From: Halococcus salsus
GTDB lineage: Archaea > Halobacteriota > Halobacteria > Halobacteriales > Halococcaceae
DNA length: 64,000 nt
Reading direction: 5' to 3'
Assembly (NCBI RefSeq): GCF_009900715.1
Contig: NZ_JAAAJC010000001.1
Location: 919,216-983,215 of the forward strand
Positions 59,975 through 64,000 of this stretch are shown one piece after another. A program made the translations under genes and the position numbers. Below the pieces are notes generated by a model. The model searched no databases and was not told the origin of the DNA. It was given only the letters and a program-made list of their open reading frames with translations. The first letter of the stretch is position 1. Every line of letters begins with the position of its first letter.

Positions 59975-60801
59975 AGTTCGGCTTCTCGGCCAACGCGTTC
60001 CGCGAGTATACACCTGTGGAGACCATCGAAATCGTCGCCGACGCGGGCTACGACGGGATCGAACTCCTGTTCGACCGGCCCCACCTCTACCCGCCCGACA
60101 CGGACGAGGAAACCGTCGAGCGGGTCCAGCGGACCCTCGCCGACAACGACCTCGCGATCAGCAACTGCAACGCGTTCATGCTGACCGCGATCGAGGGCTT
60201 TCACCACCCCTCCTACATCGAGCCGGACACCGACTACCGGCAGCGGCGGATCGACTACACGAAGGGCGCGCTCCGGACCGCGGCGGCGCTCGACCACGAC
60301 TACATCTCGATCGAGCCCGGCGGTCCGGTCCCCGAGGAGAAGTCCCGCGAGTGGGCCCTAGAGACGTTCGTCGAGAGCCTCGAAGACGTCCTCCCCGTCG
60401 CGGAGGAGGTCGGTGTGGACCTCCACGTCGAACCCGAACCCGACCTCCTGATCGAGACGGCCGACGAGTACCTCGAGTTCGTCGACCGGATCGATCATTC
60501 ACAGGTCCGCTGTAACTTCGACGCCGGCCACCTCTTCAGCGTGGGCGAGGACCCCGTCGCGGCGTACGAGGCGCTCGCCGACTACGTCGACCACGTCCAC
60601 CTCGACGACATTCCCGAGGACCGCCGGCACGAACACACCCAACTCGGCGAGGGCGCGATGGACATCGACGGCTTCCTCGCGGCGCTCGACGACGCGGGGT
60701 ACGAGGAGTTCGTGACGGTCGAACTCTACCCCTACGAGGAGACGGCAGCCGAGACGGTCGAGGACGCGATGGCCTACCTCGAAACCCACGGGTGGGCCTG
60801 A
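59971..60801 (+). CDS. Sugar phosphate isomerase/epimerase (TIM barrel) in ebo-like operon
   Basis: A 276-residue AP endonuclease 2/xylose isomerase-like barrel. Motifs: FGFSANAFREYTPVETIEIV, GYDGIELLFDRPHLYPP, the metal-site VDLHVEPEPDLLIET, CNFDAGHLFSVGEDP and VDHVHLDDIPEDRRHEH. These occur in proteins that isomerise or epimerise sugars or inositols. Its ATG overlaps the EboB-like stop by 4 bases. In bacterial ebo clusters a longer TIM-barrel protein (EboE) holds a comparable place; here two barrels flank the prenyltransferase. The next gene overlaps by 10 bases. Confidence 0.85.
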   Translation: MKFGFSANAFREYTPVETIEIVADAGYDGIELLFDRPHLYPPDTDEETVERVQRTLADNDLAISNCNAFMLTAIEGFHHPSYIEPDTDYRQRRIDYTKGALRTAAALDHDYISIEPGGPVPEEKSREWALETFVESLEDVLPVAEEVGVDLHVEPEPDLLIETADEYLEFVDRIDHSQVRCNFDAGHLFSVGEDPVAAYEALADYVDHVHLDDIPEDRRHEHTQLGEGAMDIDGFLAALDDAGYEEFVTVELYPYEETAAETVEDAMAYLETHGWA

Positions 60802-61715
60802 GACGGGTGCCGCGCGGCGACCTCCGGGACCGGTTCGAGGCCTACGCGAGCCTAGTCCGATTGCCGAACCTCTTCAGCGCACCGCCCGACGTGGTGCTCG
60901 GCGCGGCGCTGGTCGCCGCGAGCGGTGGTTCGGTGTCGATCCCCGCGCTCGCCGGCCTCACGCTCGCCTCCGTTCTCCTCTACGCGGGCGGCACGACGCT
61001 CAACGACTACTTCGATGCTCCAGTCGATGCACGGGAGCGCCCCGAGCGACCGATCCCAAGTGGTCGGGTCGCGCGCTCGCGGGCGGGCGCGCTCGGTGGC
61101 GGTCTGCTGACGGCCGGGGTCGTGGTCGGTTTCCTCGCCGCCGAGCTTCAGGGTGGCGTCGTCGCGGCGGCGCTCGCCGTCGTCGTGCTCGCCTACGACG
61201 GCTGGCTGAAGGGGACCGGTATCGGATTCCTCGCGATGGGGGCCGCACGCGGGTTCGACGTCGCGCTCGGATTCGCGGCGGGCGGCTTTGGGGTCCCTAT
61301 CTGGACTGTATTCGTCCCCCTCGTCGTCGTCGGCTACATCGCGCTCGTCACGCGGATGGCGGCGAACGAGGCCACCACCACCGAGCGAGGCGTCGTGGCG
61401 GGTGCGGCGGGCGGGGTCGTCCTCGGCGGCGTCGCGGTCGTCGCGCTGGTCGGGTTCGTTCGACCGTCGCTCGTCGAGATCCTCCTCGCGGTCGCGCTCG
61501 TCGTGGGGTTCTTCGGATGGACCGGGCAGGCGATCGGGCGGGCCTACGCGACACCCCGGCCGGACACCGTCGGGCCGGCGGTCGGGACCTGCGTGCTCGC
61601 GCTCGTCGTCCTCGACGCGGCGTTCGCGGCGGTTGCGGGGCTCCCGTGGGCGCTCGCCGCGGTCGCGTTTCTGATCCCCGCTCTCGGGTTCTCGCGGCTG
61701 TTCGACGTCTCGTGA
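60792..61715 (+). CDS. UbiA-family prenyltransferase, EboC-like
   Basis: The 307-residue membrane protein has about nine helices. Motifs LVRLPNLFSAPPDVVLGAAL, GGTTLNDYFDAPVDARERPE and RPIPSGRVARS are those of the EboC subgroup of UbiA proteins. The second aspartate motif of typical UbiA enzymes is weaker here (VVLAYDGWLKGTGIGFLAMG). It probably joins or transfers a prenyl group to a soluble precursor. The GTG at 60792 overlaps the previous gene; a second GTG at 60807 may be the real start. It differs clearly from the DPPR-type protein at 13944. Confidence 0.83.
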   Translation: MGLRRVPRGDLRDRFEAYASLVRLPNLFSAPPDVVLGAALVAASGGSVSIPALAGLTLASVLLYAGGTTLNDYFDAPVDARERPERPIPSGRVARSRAGALGGGLLTAGVVVGFLAAELQGGVVAAALAVVVLAYDGWLKGTGIGFLAMGAARGFDVALGFAAGGFGVPIWTVFVPLVVVGYIALVTRMAANEATTTERGVVAGAAGGVVLGGVAVVALVGFVRPSLVEILLAVALVVGFFGWTGQAIGRAYATPRPDTVGPAVGTCVLALVVLDAAFAAVAGLPWALAAVAFLIPALGFSRLFDVS

Positions 61716-61765
61716 CCCGGTGCTGATCTCGGAAAGCGTTTGGGCGCGGCGACCGTTTTTCGACC

Positions 61766-62614
61766 ATGGTCGACCTCGCGTTCTCGACGAACGCCTACAC
61801 CCGTCACCCGCTCCCCGAAGCGATCGACCGCATCGCCGGCCACGGCTACGACGGCGTCGAACTCCTCGCCGACACGCCGCACGCCTTCTTCCCCGAGTTC
61901 GCCAATTCGGACCGCGAGGCCACGCTCGCGGCGCTCGACGATACTGAACTACCCGTATCGAGCGTCAACGCCAACACCGCCGCGGGCTACTACGACGACG
62001 CGCCGCCGTCCTCGTTCTTCGACCCGAGCATCGTGACCGACGACGACGAGGACCGCGAGTGGCGGATCGAGTACACGAAACGCGCCATCGAGTTCGCCGA
62101 CGCCGTCGACGCGCCCGCCGTCAGCATCGGCACCGGCCGCCCGCTCGCCAACAACCCGCCCGAGCAGGCCCACGAGTACCTCCGCGACTCGCTCCACACG
62201 ATCCTCGACCACGCCGAGGAACACGACGTCCGGGTCGGGATCGAGTACGAACCCGAACTCCTCGTCGAGTGTACGGACGAGGTGCTCGCGCTGATCGGCG
62301 ACGTGGGTCGGGACTCGCTCGGCGTCAACCTCGACCTGGGCCACGCGGCGGTCTACGGCGAGGATCCGGCCGAGGCGATCCGCCAGTGTGCGGGTCACAT
62401 CACGGGGATCCACCTCGAAGACATCGCGGGCGGGCGACGCGGCAAGCACTACCATCTGGTTCCGGGCGACGGCGACCTCGACTTCCGGGCGATGTTCGAC
62501 GCGCTCGACGACGTCGACTACGACGGGTTCGCGACGCTCGAACTCTACACCTACACCGCGAACCCCGACGAGGCCGCCAGTCGGGCTGCCGACGCGCTCG
62601 CCGAGTTCCGATAG
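61766..62614 (+). CDS. Sugar phosphate isomerase/epimerase (TIM barrel), second in ebo-like region
   Basis: A 282-residue barrel paralogous to the one at 59971: LAFSTNAYTRHPLPEAIDRI, GYDGVELLADTPHAFFPE, RVGIEYEPELLVECTDE, VNLDLGHAAVYGEDP and THLED-like ITGIHLEDIAGGRRGKHYH. The metal-binding Glu, Asp and His positions look preserved. It lies 50 bases after the EboC-like gene and likely belongs to the same pathway. The two barrels share length and start but differ throughout, so they are likely to work on different substrates or in sequence. Confidence 0.83.
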   Translation: MVDLAFSTNAYTRHPLPEAIDRIAGHGYDGVELLADTPHAFFPEFANSDREATLAALDDTELPVSSVNANTAAGYYDDAPPSSFFDPSIVTDDDEDREWRIEYTKRAIEFADAVDAPAVSIGTGRPLANNPPEQAHEYLRDSLHTILDHAEEHDVRVGIEYEPELLVECTDEVLALIGDVGRDSLGVNLDLGHAAVYGEDPAEAIRQCAGHITGIHLEDIAGGRRGKHYHLVPGDGDLDFRAMFDALDDVDYDGFATLELYTYTANPDEAASRAADALAEFR

Positions 62615-62673
62615 CGACCGGCGGGGGTCCGAAACTCCGATAACCTCAAACCCGCGTCGAACGCGGTTCGGAC

Positions 62674-64000
62674 ATGGAGTTCCACGACGCGGCGAACTTC
62701 CTCTTCGGGCTTCGCCGTTACCCCCCGAGACCGGGGCTCGCGGCCACCGAGTCCCTGCTCGACCACCTCGGCGACCCCCACGAGGGACTGACGGTGGTCC
62801 AGGTCGCCGGTTCGAACGGCAAGGGGAGCACCGCCAGGATGACCGAGTCGGTCCTCCGCGAGGCGGGCCTCGACGTCGGTCTCTACACCTCGCCCCACCT
62901 CGATTCGGTTCGCGAGCGGATCCGGACGAACGGCCGCCAGCTGACCGAGGCCGCGCTCGTGGAGTACGTCGAGACCGTCCGGCCGTACGTCCTCGACCGC
63001 GCGGCCGCGGGGACATCGCCCACCTTCTTCGAGACGGTGACGGGGCTCGCGCTCTGGGCGTTCGCGCGAAACGAGGTCGACGTCGCGGTCCTCGAGGTCG
63101 GCATCGGCGGGCGCTACGACGCCACCAGCGTGACCGACCCCCTCGTGAGCGCGGTGACCAGCGTGACGCTCGAACACACCGACGTCCTCGGCGACACCGT
63201 CGAGGCGATCGGGCGCGACCTGGCCCACGTCGCACCCGCCGACGGCCGACTCGTGACCGCCGCCGACGGCGACGCGCTCGCGGGGATCGAGGCACAGGCC
63301 GACGAGGTGGTTCGGGTCGGCGACGATGGGGCCGTCGGGGTGTCCTACGGCGGCCGAACGGGGATCGAGGGACGCGTGCGGCTCTCCGGTTCGGACTGGC
63401 GCGTCGAAACCCCGATTCCACTGGTCGGCGCACACCAGGCCGACAACGCCGGCGTCGCGACGCTGCTCGCGAGACAGGTCTCGTCGGCGCTCGACGTCGA
63501 CCTTTCGACGGACACCATCGAACGCGGGCTCCGCACCGCCCACTGGCCCGGCCGGTTCGAGGTCATGGAACGCGAGCCCTTGGCGGTGCTCGACGGGGCC
63601 CACAACCCCGGTGCGTGCGAGCGGCTCGCGAGCACGTTGGCGGAGTTCGACTACGACGACCTCCACCTCGTCTTCGGCGCGCTCGCGGACAAGGACCACC
63701 GGGGGATGGTCGAGGGGCTCCCGACCCCCGACAGCGTCGTGGCCTGCCGCCCCGACGTCGACCGGGCCGAGGACAACGCGGTGCTCGCGGCGGTCTTCGA
63801 GGACGTCACCGGGATCGACGTCGAGACGACCAGCGACGTCACCGACGCGCTCGCGAACGCGCTCGGGCGGGCGGACCCCGACGACTGCGTACTGGTCTGT
63901 GGCTCGCTCTACACGGTCAGGGAGGCCAGAACCCGCTGGAGCCGGCTCGACGTTCCAAAGGCTGTCGACGACGTGGCCGACGCCCGACGGGCGCTTCGGG
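62674..64000 (+). CDS. folC: Folylpolyglutamate/dihydrofolate synthase FolC, cut off by window edge
   Basis: The first 442 residues are present and the gene runs off the right edge. The Mur-ligase-like P-loop GSNGKGST (about residues 47-54), VLEVGIGGRYDATSVTDPL, TLEHTDVLGDTVEAI and VLDGAHNPGACERL, LVFGALADKDH and VLVCGSLYTVREAR are all as in FolC. The enzyme adds glutate to dihydropteroate or folates. The N-terminal FolC part is complete by about residue 430; in haloarchaea FolC is often fused to dihydropteroate synthase, and no stop codon is met before the edge, so such a fusion is likely. Confidence 0.9.
   Translation, partial: MEFHDAANFLFGLRRYPPRPGLAATESLLDHLGDPHEGLTVVQVAGSNGKGSTARMTESVLREAGLDVGLYTSPHLDSVRERIRTNGRQLTEAALVEYVETVRPYVLDRAAAGTSPTFFETVTGLALWAFARNEVDVAVLEVGIGGRYDATSVTDPLVSAVTSVTLEHTDVLGDTVEAIGRDLAHVAPADGRLVTAADGDALAGIEAQADEVVRVGDDGAVGVSYGGRTGIEGRVRLSGSDWRVETPIPLVGAHQADNAGVATLLARQVSSALDVDLSTDTIERGLRTAHWPGRFEVMEREPLAVLDGAHNPGACERLASTLAEFDYDDLHLVFGALADKDHRGMVEGLPTPDSVVACRPDVDRAEDNAVLAAVFEDVTGIDVETTSDVTDALANALGRADPDDCVLVCGSLYTVREARTRWSRLDVPKAVDDVADARRALR

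Overview
The window is a piece of chromosome from an extremely halophilic archaeon (class Halobacteria). The GC content is high, the predicted proteins are strongly acidic, secreted proteins carry twin-arginine signals and lipoboxes, and many genes have a TATA-like box about 25-33 bases before the start codon, as leaderless haloarchaeal transcripts do. Several families present are essentially haloarchaeal (DUF7344-like and DUF5785-like proteins, two-CxxC microproteins). The genus cannot be settled from sequence alone; a Halococcus-like organism is a guess.

Layout. 1-3008: truncated membrane protein, two zinc microproteins, an FxLYD-type lipoprotein, a single-pass membrane protein and tRNA-Thr(UGU). 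3020-10489: GNAT plus phosphoglycerate kinase, then a LivHMGF ABC operon facing its own substrate-binding lipoprotein. 10583-18330: GTP cyclohydrolase III and an envelope-glycan cluster (two polytopic GT-C-like proteins, an NAD-dependent epimerase, a decaprenyl-phosphate phosphoribosyltransferase-like UbiA protein, a PHP protein and a flippase-like protein). 18379-23974: small housekeeping genes, a MFS remnant, an RsmC-like methyltransferase and tRNA-Ser(UGA). 23978-28048: shikimate genes aroC and aroA with an iron-containing alcohol dehydrogenase between them. 28135-36640: M24 peptidase, IMP dehydrogenase, IPP isomerase, a lipid kinase, PHP protein and sugar-metabolism genes. 37623-42428: a decayed accessory island with an esterase remnant, a sulfatase-like gene bracketed by a 29-base direct repeat, two tandem secreted beta-repeat proteins with identical promoter blocks, and frameshifted small genes. 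42429-50613: methyltransferase, F420-type oxidoreductase, thiol and ferredoxin proteins, geranylgeranyl reductase, and the GINS-primase pair. 50772-53558: a secreted six-repeat protein ending in a GH26-like hydrolase. 53653-59012: Nudix/eIF2B-like fusion, a stand-alone SdhA-like flavoprotein and glutamyl-tRNA synthetase. 59171-62614: an operon matching the core of the bacterial ebo cluster (TatD-like EboB, TIM barrels, EboC-like UbiA protein). 62674-end: FolC, cut by the window edge.

Themes. Lipid and prenyl chemistry recurs: IPP isomerase, lipid kinase, geranylgeranyl reductase and two different UbiA prenyltransferases. The two UbiA neighbourhoods look like separate prenyl-dependent pathways, one probably making a polyprenyl-phosphate pentose donor, the other ebo-like. 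A repeat domain of about 80 residues links the two island proteins to the GH26 enzyme and may be a surface or carbohydrate-facing module. A dispersed, apparently structured repeat occurs three times in intergenic DNA (16657-16889, 25331-25411, 56961-57167) and produces spurious reading frames. Several real microproteins below 60 residues were found by hand translation.
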